Source: Amphibacillus xylanus NBRC 15112 (lineage in GTDB: Bacteria > Bacillota > Bacilli > Bacillales > Amphibacillaceae). From it: DNA of 64,000 bases. The stretch covers positions 1,984,001 through 2,048,000 of the forward strand of contig NC_018704.1 of assembly GCF_000307165.1 (NCBI RefSeq). Reading direction: 5' to 3'. Each line of letters starts with the position of its first letter. Position 1 is the stretch's first letter. This document shows positions 17,338 through 29,036 of the stretch, in pieces. Made by a program: the position numbers and the translations under genes. The notes under the pieces were generated by a model. The model was not told the origin of the DNA and did no database searches. It saw only the letters and a program-made list of their open reading frames with translations.

Positions 17338-17357
17338 AAACTGGCGATTGCCAGTTT
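17338..17357 (-). terminator. Terminator of the YdjO-like gene
   Basis: AAACTGGC pairs with GCCAGTTT; the minus strand continues with a T-run. Confidence 0.7.
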
Positions 17358-17450
17358 CAAATAAATCAGTAACTTACTGAAGATTATGTTATCAAAACAT
17401 ACGACGTTTATTAACCAAAATTCGTTACCGTACTTCGGTTAATGTTGAAA

Positions 17451-17636
17451 TTATTTTGTAATCTTAGGAAGTACTTTTGTTTCTTGAACCATTTCCGATT
17501 CACAAAGTGGACAAGCTGGTTTTTCATCAAATGAATAATCGACGCGCATCCAGCCAGCACATTCTTCATTTGTACATGACCAAATTTTTGTATCTACCTC
17601 TTCAACTGGTTCACGCCTATTATTGTAATAAGCCAC
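17451..17636 (-). CDS. Cold-inducible YdjO-like zinc protein
   Basis: A 61-residue protein beginning with (V)AYYNNRREPVEE, then IWSCTNEECAGWMRVDYSF and PACPLCESEMV, matching the Bacillus YdjO family. The two Cys pairs (CTNEEC and CPLC) should bind one zinc. Function is unknown, though the family is annotated as cold-inducible. GTG 17636 fits the family N-terminus and follows AAGGGGTGG; longer frames upstream add non-homologous residues. Single gene with its own terminator. Confidence 0.8.
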   Translation of the reverse strand: MAYYNNRREPVEEVDTKIWSCTNEECAGWMRVDYSFDEKPACPLCESEMVQETKVLPKITK

Positions 17637-18092
17637 CAAACCACCCCTTTCTTGGGTCCATAACACTATTATACGCCTCTTTTGAAAATAAAACAAAGGA
17701 GGAAACTAAATTAATTATTCATGATTAACTCTAAGCAAATCTCTATCTAGTAAAATGCTATCAAAAATAGCAAAGTATTCGTCTTGTCTTCAATTACTTT
17801 ATATGGTTAAAAAATAGGTCTTTCGGTTCATGTATTTTTATTGAATCTATCATATAATGAAAACGGTTACAATTTTGGAATGTATATCTCTCCTTAAGAA
17901 CTTGAATACTCAGATTCATGCTCTCAGAAGAGATAGCGTATTTTTCAAATTAGATTGTCCCCCTTATTGGCATCCAATCACTCGCAGAATTGGGTGCTCT
18001 TTTTTTTGCCGATTTTCACTGAGCATATCGCTTATTAATTTTTTCAATTATGTTATTCTAAAAGCAGATGATAGTAAAGGAGTGTTGTAAAG
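17637..18092. other. Intergenic region between YdjO-like and aldo/keto reductase genes
   Basis: Contains the promoter of the YdjO-like gene and the candidate small RNA at 17853-18008. The final 80 bases carry the aldo/keto reductase promoter and its ribosome site AAGGAGTG. No protein gene supported. Confidence 0.4.
17853..18008 (+). ncRNA. Candidate small RNA or attenuator leader ending in a strong terminator
   Basis: A TATAAT -10 box at 17853-17858 is followed by about 140 bases that fold: ATCTCT pairs with AGAGAT around an inner hairpin TGAAT/ATTCA, and the 3' end GCATCCAAT pairs with ATTGGGTGC before eight T. The 77-codon frame crossing this region has no ribosome site and reads through the terminator. 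It could be a free small RNA or a leader controlling the downstream reductase. No known riboswitch class was recognised. Confidence 0.4.
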
Positions 18093-19016
18093 ATGCAATA
18101 TCGTAAAATTGGACAAACTGATCTTGACGTTTCTGTTATCGGTGTTGGCACCTGGCAATTCGGTGGCGAATGGGGTGTTAACTTCAGCCAAAATCAGGTT
18201 GATGAGATTTTAAATCAAGCTCGTGAAGAAGGGATTAATTTAATTGATACAGCTGAATGTTATGGTGATCACCTGTCTGAACGTTTAATCGGTGATTATT
18301 TAAAGCGACATCAGCGTGAGGATTGGATCGTGGCAACGAAATTCGGCCATCACTTCCATTCACCTTTCGAACGAACACGTCATGTCGATGCAGATGCTGT
18401 TTTGAAGCAACTAGACCGATCATTAAAGGCGCTTAATACTGATTATATTGATCTTTACCAATCTCATTCGTTAGAGGATGAGGAATTTAATAATGATGAT
18501 CTATGGACGATGCTTGATAAGCAAAAGCAAGCGGGGAAAATTCGTTACTTAGGACTATCATTACAAAATGATGCAAGTATTCATCAAACAAATATGGCTA
18601 AAGAAGTCGGTGCTGATGCTCTACAGCTTGTTTACAATCGTTTGACGCAATCACCGGAGGAAGAAATTTTTCCAATTGCTCAAAAAGATCAGCTCGGAAT
18701 TTTAGCTCGCGTTCCACTTGCAAGTGGCTATTTAAGTGGAAAATATAAGCCTGGTGCACAGTTTAGCTCAAACGACGTGCGCTCTCGTTATGATAAAGCT
18801 GAACAACAAGCGATGTTAGAAAAAGTTGAGCAGATTAAACGTGAAGAGGTTCCGGCTGGTGTACCGATGGCAACATGGGCGCTTGCTTGGTGTCTACAGC
18901 ACCCCGCAGTTACAACAGTTATCCCAGGCTGTAAATCAAAAGAACAAGTGATCAGCAACGCAGCAGCTGTTAAATTAGATCTTGTATCGCCTGACCATCC
19001 TCAATTTGTTAAGTAA
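18093..19016 (+). CDS. Aldo/keto reductase
   Basis: A 307-residue NAD(P)H-dependent oxidoreductase of the AKR superfamily, cytosolic. It starts LGIGTW-like (VIGVGTWQFGG), then NLIDTAECYG (Asp and Tyr of the catalytic tetrad), VATKFGH (Lys), LYQSHS (His), and near the C-terminus VIPGCKSKEQVISN, which binds the 2'-phosphate or pyrophosphate of the cofactor. The physiological substrate cannot be told from the sequence. ATG 18093 has AAGGAGTG ahead. Monocistronic, with a terminator at 19044-19090. Confidence 0.88.
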   Translation: MQYRKIGQTDLDVSVIGVGTWQFGGEWGVNFSQNQVDEILNQAREEGINLIDTAECYGDHLSERLIGDYLKRHQREDWIVATKFGHHFHSPFERTRHVDADAVLKQLDRSLKALNTDYIDLYQSHSLEDEEFNNDDLWTMLDKQKQAGKIRYLGLSLQNDASIHQTNMAKEVGADALQLVYNRLTQSPEEEIFPIAQKDQLGILARVPLASGYLSGKYKPGAQFSSNDVRSRYDKAEQQAMLEKVEQIKREEVPAGVPMATWALAWCLQHPAVTTVIPGCKSKEQVISNAAAVKLDLVSPDHPQFVK

Positions 19017-19043
19017 ACAATAAAGAGGTTAAAGAAAACTAAT

Positions 19044-19090
19044 CAAAAATGGCTAAGAACAAATAATTTATTGTTCGAAGCCATTTTTTT
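19044..19090 (+). terminator. Terminator of the aldo/keto reductase gene
   Basis: AAAAATGGCT and GAACAA pair with TTGTTC and AGCCATTTTTTT. Nearly the same stem stands beside the array at 47.7 kb. Confidence 0.8.
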
Positions 19091-19114
19091 GTCTATTTCT
19101 ATTTTTATCTTTTG

Positions 19115-19456
19115 AGAAATATATTCAAGTTTTACGAAATACATACAAGTTTGCGAAAATGCACACAAGTTTTGCGAAATGCACACAAGTTTGCAGAAAT
19201 ACACACAAGTTTGCGTAAATACACACAAGTTCATGAAAATGCACACAAGTTCGCGAAAATACACACAAGTTTCGAGAAATACACACAAGTTTCCGGAAAT
19301 GCACACAACTTTTCGAAAATACACACAAGTTTGCGTAAATACACACAAGTTCCCGGAAATGCACACAAGTTCGCGAAAATACACACAAGTTTGCAGAAAT
19401 ACACACAAGTTCCCGGAAATGCACTCAGCTTCGCGAAAATACACTCAACTTCATCT
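19115..19456. repeat. Tandem array, 17 degenerate units of about 20 bp
   Basis: Unit consensus is AAATRCACACAAGTT followed by about five variable bases (for example TGCGA, CGCGA, CCGGA, TCGAG). The period stays at 20 bases over 340 bp. Many variable cores are palindromic (TTCGCGAA, TTCATGAA, TTTCCGGAAA, TTTTCGAAAA). It fills the convergent gap between the aldo/keto reductase and glpK. There are no unique spacers, so it is not a CRISPR array. All reading frames through it are open because of the period, not because they code. Confidence 0.9.
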
Positions 19457-19505
19457 TTTATAACAGAAAAATGTAGTGGAACTTATTTTGATTGAAAAAT
19501 ATTTA

Positions 19506-19546
19506 AAGCCGTTGAAATTTTACTTTATGTAAAAATCCAACGGCTT
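19506..19546. terminator. Hairpin downstream of glpK
   Basis: AAGCCGTTG pairs with CAACGGCTT around an AT-rich interior that can also pair. Confidence 0.6.
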
Positions 19547-19554
19547 CTTTTTCG

Positions 19555-21066
<1,512 letters not shown>

Positions 21067-21067
21067 C

Positions 21068-21104
21068 TAAAAAAAATACCCATACCTGTTCGAATAGGTA
21101 CGGG
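21068..21104 (-). promoter_or_regulatory. Leader hairpin/terminator of glpK
   Basis: In the glpK leader CCCGTACCT (21104-21096) pairs with AGGTATGGG (21087-21079), followed by a run of T and only about 20 bases later the coding region. This is a terminator inside the 5' leader, as in Bacillus glp operons controlled by the GlpP antiterminator. GlpP itself is not in the window. Confidence 0.6.
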
Positions 21105-21159
21105 CCAATACTTGCGAAGGGATGCAGCTCGCTTGCTACTTCTCTATCATAACTAATTT

Positions 21160-21173
21160 TGTAAGCGTTATCA
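21160..21173. promoter_or_regulatory. cre site (CcpA binding) upstream of glpK
   Basis: TGTAAGCGTTATCA fits the cre consensus TGWAANCGNTNWCA at every position. It lies about 110 bases before glpK and 290 before ppc, so catabolite repression of glpK is the simplest reading. Confidence 0.7.
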
Positions 21174-21464
21174 ATAGTATTTTCTAACTTTTTGCGATAT
21201 TTTTCTACTTTTCCTCGACATTGATACCGAGTTGGTATATATTTATCTAATATTATTTAAAATTTATATCAAAATTAGATTAGAACGCGATTATTCAGAT
21301 AATTTTCTGATTTTTACTGTTAATAAATATATATTTTCATGATATGATACATTTATACCTTTTGAAAAAGGCATTTATCAAACATTTAAAGATCGTCAGA
21401 AAACGCTGTAATCATTGTTAAATAAGGCTTTATATCGTTAAAATCTTTGAAAGGAAGTGAATTT

Positions 21465-24221
21465 ATGCAACAATTTGATTTGCAATTAAGTAACATTACA
21501 CTGAATCATGATGTAGAATATCTCAATGATATTCTTGACGGTGTGTTACGACAAGAAGGTGGAGAAGAGCTTCTAAATACCTTCAAACATTTCCGAAATT
21601 TATCAAAAGCATTACGTGATGATGAAACGACAAACAACTTTGACCTATTAAATAAAGAGATTAAGAAACTTGATTCACGTCTAAGAGAGAAAATTATTCG
21701 TGCTTTTTCGGTAAATTTACAACTTTACAATATAGCTGAACAGAATTATCGCATTAGACGTAGACGTTATTATCAAATGCAAGATGATACAGTCATTCAG
21801 CCTCGTTCACTAGAAGAAGGTGTCAACCAATTATTCGATAATAATATTTCAATTGAACAGGTTGAAAGTGCGTTAGAGAAATTATCGTTAGAGCTTGTGA
21901 TTACAGCACACCCAACAGAAGCGACGCGACGCACAATGTTACGTATTCATCAGAAAATCGCAGAACTACTCAAGCAACGTGAGTACTCTTATACACGTTA
22001 TGACAAAAAGGTAATTAGAGAAAAGATTGAAACTGAGATTACAATTCTCTGGCAAACAGCGGAAATCAGAGAGAAAAAGCCTTCTGTTATGAAGGAAGTC
22101 TCAAATGGGCTTTACTACTTTGAAAAAGTTTTATTCGATGTCTTACCACTTATTCATCAAGATTTAGAGGACTTATTAGAAGATAAATATAATCATCGTT
22201 TTCATGTGCCTTCATTCTTACGTTTTGGATCTTGGATTGGTGGAGACAGAGATGGTAACCCATTTGTAACAGCGGAAACGACGATGCAAACATTAAGAGA
22301 ACATCGTAAGCTTGTCCTATCAAAATATATTGAATCAATTACAAAATTACGTGAAAAACTAAGTCAATCGACTAAGAAAGTAAATGTTAGTGGTGCACTT
22401 GTTAAGTCTATTGCAGATGACCAAGCTGAGTTAAATTACAATGGTTGGCATAAAGAAGATGAAGTGTACCGAGTAAAACTTGGTCTGATTTTACGTCGAT
22501 TAAGATTGACCTCTTTCGAGGATGAAGCTGGTTATCGAGATTCACATGCATTACTTGATGATCTATTACTCATTCAAGAAAGCCTTGAAATGCACCATCC
22601 AAAGAGCAATCCAATTAAACTACTTAGAAAAGTCATTCGTCAAGTTGAATTATTCGGTTTCCACTTAGCAACCTTAGATATTAGAAACCATAGTGGTGAG
22701 CATGAAAATACAATTGCAGAGATTTTCCGATTAGTCGGAATTGCAAAAGATTACAAGTCATTAGACGAAGAAGAGAAAATTTCAACGCTGATCTCAGTAT
22801 TAGAAGATCCTCGTCCACTGATTTCTATCTATGATGAATTCTCACCAGAAGCCCAAGAAATGATTGAAACATTCCGAACGATTAAAGTAGCGAAAGATAA
22901 ATTTGGCGAACGTGCAATTGAAGTTTATCTTGTTAGTATGACGACTTCCGTCAGTGACGTATTAGAAGTCCTCGTCTTAGCAAAAGAAGTCGGGCTCTAT
23001 CGTGTATATCCAAATGGACGCGTAAGAAGTCGCATTCATGTTGCTCCATTATTAGAGACAATTGACGATCTGAAGTTTGGACCAACGCTAATTAAACGTC
23101 TATTCGACATTCCACTGTATCGTAAGCATATTGAAGCACGTGGTGATTTACAAGAAGTTATGCTTGGATATTCAGATGGTAGTAAGGATGGCGGTAACAT
23201 CACAGCTAACTGGGAGCTATTTAAAGCACAAGAGGAAATCCATTCTATTGCTGCTGAGTATGGGGTTAAACTGAAATATTTCCATGGTCGTGGTGGCTCA
23301 TTAGGCCGTGGTGGTGGACCGCTTTACTCAAGTATTTTATCTCAACCAGTAATCACACTTGGTGATGGTGTTAAAATTACCGAGCAAGGTGAAGTATTAT
23401 CATCACGCTACCTGCTTTCTGATATTGCATACAGAAGTTTAGAGCAAGCAACATCAGTAATGCTGACTTCTATCGGTGGCATTATGCAAACTGATAAGCA
23501 AGAACTCATGCCAACTGAAGAAGCATATCAAGCATTATCATACGCATCAGATGTTGCATTTAAGAAGTATCAAGATCTCGTCTTTGGTGATCCAGATTTC
23601 TTAACTTACTTTAACCAAGGTACACCATTAAATGAACTTGGTGAGCTCAATATTGGATCTCGTCCAATGAAGCGTAAAGGTAGTGAGAAGTTTGAAGACT
23701 TACGAGCTATTCCTTGGGTGTTTGCTTGGACTCAAGCTCGCCAATTGATCCCTGCTTGGTACGCGACAGGAACAGGTCTACAAGCTTATTTAGATAAAAC
23801 TAATAATATTGAATTGTACCGAGAAATGTATGCACACTGGCCTTTCTTCCAGGCAACAGTGAACAACCTGCAAATGGCTCTTACTAAAGCCGATTTAGAT
23901 ATTGCTGAAGTATACATTGAAATGATCGGTGACTGTGAAGTTGCTAAGCGTATATTTGGTCAGATTAAAGAAGAATATGATCTAACGAAGAAAATTGTCC
24001 TCGAGATTACTCAGCAAGAAGAACTGATGGATCATCAACCTAATATTAAAGAATCTGTACGCTTACGTAATCCTTTAGTAGACCCGTTAAACTTAATTCA
24101 AGTTCAACTATTAAATCAACTTCGTCTACTAGATGATGAAGATCAAGCATATACACAATTACTAGAAGAAGTATTACTAACAATTAACGGAATTGCAGCA
24201 GGCCTCCGTAATACTGGTTGA
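21465..24221 (+). CDS. ppc: Phosphoenolpyruvate carboxylase
   Basis: A 918-residue enzyme that carboxylates PEP to oxaloacetate, refilling the TCA cycle or feeding fermentation. Signatures: [14 protein letters not shown] with the catalytic His near residue 145, [43 protein letters not shown], and the catalytic loop [14 protein letters not shown] near residue 605. The C-terminus ends NTG as in all members. ATG 21465 follows AAGGAAGTGA; the upstream in-frame TTG 21447 overlaps that site. Full length, single gene, with a terminator 25 bases downstream. Many Bacillaceae use pyruvate carboxylase instead, so this hints at a fermentative lifestyle. Confidence 0.97.
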   Translation: MQQFDLQLSNITLNHDVEYLNDILDGVLRQEGGEELLNTFKHFRNLSKALRDDETTNNFDLLNKEIKKLDSRLREKIIRAFSVNLQLYNIAEQNYRIRRRRYYQMQDDTVIQPRSLEEGVNQLFDNNISIEQVESALEKLSLELVITAHPTEATRRTMLRIHQKIAELLKQREYSYTRYDKKVIREKIETEITILWQTAEIREKKPSVMKEVSNGLYYFEKVLFDVLPLIHQDLEDLLEDKYNHRFHVPSFLRFGSWIGGDRDGNPFVTAETTMQTLREHRKLVLSKYIESITKLREKLSQSTKKVNVSGALVKSIADDQAELNYNGWHKEDEVYRVKLGLILRRLRLTSFEDEAGYRDSHALLDDLLLIQESLEMHHPKSNPIKLLRKVIRQVELFGFHLATLDIRNHSGEHENTIAEIFRLVGIAKDYKSLDEEEKISTLISVLEDPRPLISIYDEFSPEAQEMIETFRTIKVAKDKFGERAIEVYLVSMTTSVSDVLEVLVLAKEVGLYRVYPNGRVRSRIHVAPLLETIDDLKFGPTLIKRLFDIPLYRKHIEARGDLQEVMLGYSDGSKDGGNITANWELFKAQEEIHSIAAEYGVKLKYFHGRGGSLGRGGGPLYSSILSQPVITLGDGVKITEQGEVLSSRYLLSDIAYRSLEQATSVMLTSIGGIMQTDKQELMPTEEAYQALSYASDVAFKKYQDLVFGDPDFLTYFNQGTPLNELGELNIGSRPMKRKGSEKFEDLRAIPWVFAWTQARQLIPAWYATGTGLQAYLDKTNNIELYREMYAHWPFFQATVNNLQMALTKADLDIAEVYIEMIGDCEVAKRIFGQIKEEYDLTKKIVLEITQQEELMDHQPNIKESVRLRNPLVDPLNLIQVQLLNQLRLLDDEDQAYTQLLEEVLLTINGIAAGLRNTG

Positions 24222-24245
24222 TTACTTCTAGAATAAAACAAATAA

Positions 24246-24290
24246 ACAGTTGTATTTACGATTTTTCGTAAGTGCAACTGTTTTTTTCTG
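24246..24290 (+). terminator. Terminator of ppc
   Basis: ACAGTTGTATTTACGA pairs with TCGTAAGTGCAACTGT, then seven T. Confidence 0.85.
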
Positions 24291-24510
24291 ATTTAATCAT
24301 AGATTAAATAGAATGAAATGCATTAGTCACGACCTAGCTACCGCTACCTTACATAAATAATGATAGACCGCTTCATTTTACCCTATCTTTTTTTATACTA
24401 AATAAACTTTATAGAACAAAAATAGACAAAAATAGATGGTTTTCGCTATGTACAAACGAGAAAAAATTTCCTAAACTAGTAGAGGATATTCACTAAGGGA
24501 GGGCAATTCT

Positions 24511-24684
24511 ATTAATCAATTCGCAGAATGTCGTTTAACGACTAAAACAACAGCAGAAATAGAAAAACTAAGAAGACATATGTATCAAATGTATTTTGAA
24601 ACAAATGATCCACAAGCACTTTTAACCATTTCACAAGAACTTGACCAAGCGATTAACACGTTATATCTCTCCAACTCACACTAG
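24511..24684 (+). CDS. Spo0E-like aspartyl phosphatase, apparent ATT start
   Basis: A 57-codon frame reading INQFAECRLTTKTTAEIEKL... then ISQELDQAINTLYLS. TAEIEKLRRHMYQMY and SQELDQAIN match the two helices of the Spo0E family, which dephosphorylates Spo0A~P and delays sporulation. GGGAGGG lies exactly 7 bases before ATT 24511, and no ATG, GTG or TTG occurs until an internal ATG 23 codons in, which would remove half the first helix. So the gene either uses the rare ATT start, giving low expression, or has lost its start. The stretches 24291-24510 and 24685-24842 show nothing else. Confidence 0.7.
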   Translation: MNQFAECRLTTKTTAEIEKLRRHMYQMYFETNDPQALLTISQELDQAINTLYLSNSH

Positions 24685-24842
24685 AGTCATCTCGAGATAG
24701 TCTCAAGTTTTATGTCAGTGTACCGATCATTCAATCTTCTCATTAGTTGTTTTATCACCCAAAAATTATTCAATTTGAATAGCAATAGGGGCAAAGGTTT
24801 ATTTATGCTGCCCAAAAATCAATACCGCATTCAATTGACCGC

Positions 24843-24874
24843 ATAAGCTAAGTGAACTTGGCTTATTTTTTTTT
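24843..24874 (+). terminator. Terminator after the Spo0E-like gene
   Basis: ATAAGC-AGT pairs with ACT-GCTTAT, then nine T. Confidence 0.65.
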
Positions 24875-24885
24875 CACAAAAAATA

Positions 24886-24918
24886 CACCTCTATAGGTTA
24901 GATTCGTCTATAGAGGTG
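24886..24918 (-). terminator. Terminator of pgcA
   Basis: CACCTCTATAG pairs perfectly with CTATAGAGGTG; the minus strand continues with a T-rich run. Confidence 0.85.
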
Positions 24919-24934
24919 CAGTTTCCTAATTTGA

Positions 24935-26674
24935 TTATGCTAAAAACTGATTTACAATCGTCATGAAGCCTGATTCAAGTTGTTTAAGTTTTGCTTTAGT
25001 CGCTGCTTCTTCATCGCCATTAACAGCAAAGTAAAACTTAATTTTCGGTTCAGTTCCTGATGGACGGGCACAAACCCATGAACCGTCAGCCAATAAATAT
25101 TTCAATACATTTGATTTTGGCAATTCAATTGTTTCAACAGCTTTCGTTTCAACATTTGTTCTCTCACTACTTAAATAATCTTCAATCGTTACGACTACGT
25201 GGTCCGCAAGCTGAACAGGTGGGTGATTTCTAAATTCACGCAGTAATGCTTCAATTTGTTCCGCACCCTCTTTACCTGTCAAAGTAAGTGAACGAAGTGA
25301 CTCATAATAATAGCCATACTTATTAAAGAGCGCTTGTAAGCCTTGATAAAGCGTCATGCCTTTTAGCTTATAATATGCAGCAACTTCTGCGATTAATAAG
25401 CTCGCTTGAACAGCATCTTTATCTCTAACGAAATCACCAATTAAATAGCCGTAGCTTTCTTCATAACCAAAGAGGAATTGACGTTCGCCACTATCTTCAT
25501 ATTCTTTAATTTTTTCACCAATAAATTTAAAACCAGTTAAAGTATCAACTGTCTCCAAGCCATGTGCTGTTGCAATATCTCGACCGATTTCACTTGTTAC
25601 GATCGTCTTTAATACGGTTGCATTTTTAGCTAGCTTACCTTGAGCTTTCTTTGATTCAATTAAATAATCAAGCATCAATGCACCAACTTGGTTACCAGTT
25701 AGAACAACGAATTGATCTGAATCGTCTCTTGTCGCGACACCAACACGGTCTGCATCAGGATCCGTACCGATTAATAGATCTGCTCCCGACTTTTCACCTT
25801 GCTGAATGGCTAACGTAAACGCCTCATGTTCTTCTGGGTTTGGTGATTTTACCGTACTGAATTCTGGATCAGGCATTTCTTGCTCTGGTACAACATCAAC
25901 ATGTTTAAAGCCCATTGCCGTTAGACCTTGGCGCACTGGAATGTTTCCAGTTCCATGTAGAGGTGTATAAATAATTTTAAACTCATCAGCAGCCTCTTGA
26001 ATGACATTTGGTTGCTGGACAATTGTCATTAGTTGTTTTTGATAAGCACGATCAACAGTTTCACCGATCATTTGAATGAGACCTGCTGCTTTTAATTCAC
26101 TCTCTTCTTTTACTTCAACAGCAAATTCATTTTCAACTTCATTAATTTTGGCAATAATCTCTGCTGCCATATCGAGCGGAATTTGACCACCATCATCATT
26201 GTAAACTTTGAATCCGTTATACTCAGGTGGGTTATGGCTTGCTGTAATCATAATACCACTATATGCATGTAAATAACGCACAGCAAAAGATAGCTCAGGT
26301 GTTGAACGTAGTGATTCAAAGACATATGTATGAATCCCATGTGACGATAAGGTTTTGGCTGCTTCCATTGCAAACAATGGTGATTTATAACGTGAATCAT
26401 AAGCGATTGCAACACCACGTTTAACAGCTTCGTCTCCTTTTGAAATAATATATTGCGCTAAGCCTTCCGTTGCCTTACGCACTGTATAGATATTCATTCG
26501 GTTCGTCCCAGGTCCTAAGATTCCTCTCAATCCACCAGTACCGAATTCGAGATTTTTGTAAAAGCAATCTTCTAATTTTTTTTCATCATGACTCATTTTC
26601 TTTAATTGGTCACGCAACTCAGAGTCTAATTGCTGATACTGATTCCACTTTTCAAAGTGAGTTTGCCATGTCAA
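24935..26674 (-). CDS. pgcA: Phosphoglucomutase (alpha-D-phosphohexomutase)
   Basis: A 579-residue enzyme interconverting glucose 1-phosphate and glucose 6-phosphate, linking galactose and glycogen-type sugars and cell-wall glucosylation to glycolysis. Catalytic serine in [15 protein letters not shown] near residue 143, metal-binding [12 protein letters not shown] near residue 305, sugar-binding [11 protein letters not shown] near 405, and phosphate-binding [12 protein letters not shown] near the end. The start is TTG 26674, 8 bases after AGGAGG; the GTG at 26683 overlaps the ribosome site. Length matches Bacillus PgcA. Located next to beta-galactosidase and regulator genes. Confidence 0.92.
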   Translation of the reverse strand: MTWQTHFEKWNQYQQLDSELRDQLKKMSHDEKKLEDCFYKNLEFGTGGLRGILGPGTNRMNIYTVRKATEGLAQYIISKGDEAVKRGVAIAYDSRYKSPLFAMEAAKTLSSHGIHTYVFESLRSTPELSFAVRYLHAYSGIMITASHNPPEYNGFKVYNDDGGQIPLDMAAEIIAKINEVENEFAVEVKEESELKAAGLIQMIGETVDRAYQKQLMTIVQQPNVIQEAADEFKIIYTPLHGTGNIPVRQGLTAMGFKHVDVVPEQEMPDPEFSTVKSPNPEEHEAFTLAIQQGEKSGADLLIGTDPDADRVGVATRDDSDQFVVLTGNQVGALMLDYLIESKKAQGKLAKNATVLKTIVTSEIGRDIATAHGLETVDTLTGFKFIGEKIKEYEDSGERQFLFGYEESYGYLIGDFVRDKDAVQASLLIAEVAAYYKLKGMTLYQGLQALFNKYGYYYESLRSLTLTGKEGAEQIEALLREFRNHPPVQLADHVVVTIEDYLSSERTNVETKAVETIELPKSNVLKYLLADGSWVCARPSGTEPKIKFYFAVNGDEEAATKAKLKQLESGFMTIVNQFLA

Positions 26675-26811
26675 ACAAATCACCTCCTATAATTAATACT
26701 TTAGCACGAATGCTAAAGTCATTATAACAAAATTCAATTATAGTTTATCAAAATTTCATAAAATAAGCAATATTAAACGTGTCAAACATTAATGCGACAC
26801 GTTTTGATTAA

Positions 26812-28869
26812 TTATTTTCGCTTCCTTTTTAATATTTCGACGCCAAAAGCTGCTAATGTTACCTGATTGGATACTTGTGCTTTCGTTAGTATATTCTGAT
26901 ATTCTTTTTTATCGAGCATGACTTTCGTCTCACGATTATTAAAGTTCATCAGAAAGACAAAATCGGTTGTCTGATTTGATCGTGCAGTGACAGATACGCC
27001 TTCTGGTAATGATTGATTAATAACAGGTTCAATGCCTGTTTCGGCTAATAGTCTTTTATAAAAGTCGCGGTGAAATGCTAGATTTTGTCGAGCAGCCATA
27101 TAGTATGCTTTCCCTTTTCCAAACTGGTTGACAGTTAGTGCGGGACGTCCTTGATAAAAGTCCTTCCCGTAATATGCGAGTGCCTCTGCGTCTTCTAAAT
27201 GAATTATTTCACACAAATCACGAACCTCATATTCACCTGCTAGTCCTAAGTGATTATTTTGATCAAACTGAATGTAGTTTGTTTCATGATCATAAAGGCC
27301 ATCGATTTCTTCTGACCAAATCCCTAAAACGTGGCGAAGCGGTCCTGGGAAGCCTGTTAAGTATGTTAAATCTGTCTCATTAACAATACCTGACCAGTAT
27401 GTTGTCACAAATGTACCACCCGCTTCTACAAATGACTCGACTCTTTTACCGAAATCTTCACTTGTCATATAGACCATTGGGGCAATAACGAGTTTATACT
27501 GCAATAGGTCCCGTTCCATGCTAATCACATCAACCGGTATTCCCTGTTCCCAAAATGCTTGATAATGCTCAAGAACTGTTCGTTCATAATGGATACCAAT
27601 ATTTCGTGGTCCTTGTGCGTCGTTAACAGCCCAACGATTTTCAGTATCAAAAATAATCGCTACTTCAGGTTTTACAGATGCAGTAATTAATTCATTCAAT
27701 TCGGCTAAAACTCTACCAACCTCGGCAACATCTTTAAAGACACGTGTCTTTTCGCCACCATAATGATCAACGACTGCACCATGGAATTTCTCACTAGAGC
27801 CTCGACTTTTGCGCCACTGGAAGTATTGCACAGAGTTTGAACCGTGTGCTACTGCTTGGATAGATGATAACAAATGCATCCCTGGCTTTTTGAGCTTACT
27901 CATATCTTGCCAATTGGTTGCGCTTGGGGTACTTTCCATTAAATAAAATGGTTGGCCATTTTTCATCGATCGGAACCAATCATGATTCATTGCTGTAAAA
28001 GCTGCAATCCGTCGTTCATCCTCCGCTTCGTGCCAGGTTGGATATGAATCCCATGAGATAAAATCAACGACTTGAGCAAATTTATCATAATTTAAGCCAT
28101 CGTATAAGACCATAAAATTTGCTGTCGCTGGGATGTCTGGATTTTTATCCTTTAATGGTTGTAACTCATGTAGATAAAAGTCTATCGTTTGATCAGTAAC
28201 AAACCGCTTCCAGTCCAAATTTTGACCGTGAACCATTGTTTCGCCGTGCGGTGCTGGCGATTCAACCTGTGACCAGCTCGTATATGTATGACTCCAAAAT
28301 GTTGTCCACCAAGCATGATTCAGTTTATCTAATGTTTGATATTTATTTTTCACCCATTTACGAAATGCCTTTTGACAATGATCACAATGACAATCTCCAC
28401 CATACTCATTAGAAATATGCCATCCGACAATGCCAGGGTGATCTGCATATCGTTCGGCTAACTGGCGATTAATGATTGAGATTTTTTCGCGATATATTGG
28501 TGACGTATAGCAGTGATTATGGCGCATACCGTGTAAATTACGAACTCGATTTGCACTGACTCTAAGAACTTCAGGGTATTTCTCTGACATCCAAGTTGGT
28601 CTTGCTCCACTTGGTGTTGATAGGAATACGGCCACACCATTTTCATGTAGTCGATCAATGACATGGTCCATCCAACTAAAGTCAAATACGCCTTCTTCCG
28701 GTTCAAGCTTTCCCCAAGAAAACATGCCAATCGACATCACATTGACATTTGCTAATTTCATTAATCGTAAATCCTCTTCAAACACCTCAGGATAATCGAG
28801 CCACTGTTCTGGATTATAATCTGCTCCGTGGAGCATTTTTGATAACTTTTCACTTAATGGTTTAAACAT
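26812..28869 (-). CDS. Beta-galactosidase, glycoside hydrolase family 42
   Basis: A 685-residue GH42 enzyme without signal peptide, so cytosolic, hydrolysing beta-galactosides such as lactose or galactan oligomers. LHGADYNPEQWLDYP at residue 12, WHISNEYGGDCHCDHCQ near residue 150 holds the acid/base Glu plus three Cys of the structural zinc site, and YLMESTPSATNWQ near residue 308 holds the nucleophile Glu. The trimerisation domain (VAIIFDTENRW) and C-terminal beta domain follow. ATG 28869 has AAGGA 9 bases ahead; ATG 28878 is too close to it. The AraC-type gene upstream on the same strand is its likely regulator. Confidence 0.93.
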   Translation of the reverse strand: MFKPLSEKLSKMLHGADYNPEQWLDYPEVFEEDLRLMKLANVNVMSIGMFSWGKLEPEEGVFDFSWMDHVIDRLHENGVAVFLSTPSGARPTWMSEKYPEVLRVSANRVRNLHGMRHNHCYTSPIYREKISIINRQLAERYADHPGIVGWHISNEYGGDCHCDHCQKAFRKWVKNKYQTLDKLNHAWWTTFWSHTYTSWSQVESPAPHGETMVHGQNLDWKRFVTDQTIDFYLHELQPLKDKNPDIPATANFMVLYDGLNYDKFAQVVDFISWDSYPTWHEAEDERRIAAFTAMNHDWFRSMKNGQPFYLMESTPSATNWQDMSKLKKPGMHLLSSIQAVAHGSNSVQYFQWRKSRGSSEKFHGAVVDHYGGEKTRVFKDVAEVGRVLAELNELITASVKPEVAIIFDTENRWAVNDAQGPRNIGIHYERTVLEHYQAFWEQGIPVDVISMERDLLQYKLVIAPMVYMTSEDFGKRVESFVEAGGTFVTTYWSGIVNETDLTYLTGFPGPLRHVLGIWSEEIDGLYDHETNYIQFDQNNHLGLAGEYEVRDLCEIIHLEDAEALAYYGKDFYQGRPALTVNQFGKGKAYYMAARQNLAFHRDFYKRLLAETGIEPVINQSLPEGVSVTARSNQTTDFVFLMNFNNRETKVMLDKKEYQNILTKAQVSNQVTLAAFGVEILKRKRK

Positions 28870-29036
28870 TTCTCTCATTCCTTATAAAATGAATTTACCT
28901 TAATTATAAAATCGCTCAGTGACAAGTTCTACATTAAAATACACCACTAAATCTTCATATTTCTAAATAGAGGTGAATTTTTTGCAATATTTAACCCCAT
29001 CAAATAGCTTGACAGGGTTCACGTATGTCGGACTGT

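Noticed and set aside
19115-19456. CRISPR array
   Set aside because: Units are contiguous with at most five variable bases; there are no spacers of 26-40 bases and no cas genes.
19043-19495. Several overlapping frames on both strands reading repeats such as HTSLRKYTQV
   Set aside because: They are translations of the 20-bp-period array, which keeps frames open; no ribosome sites and no non-repeat sequence.
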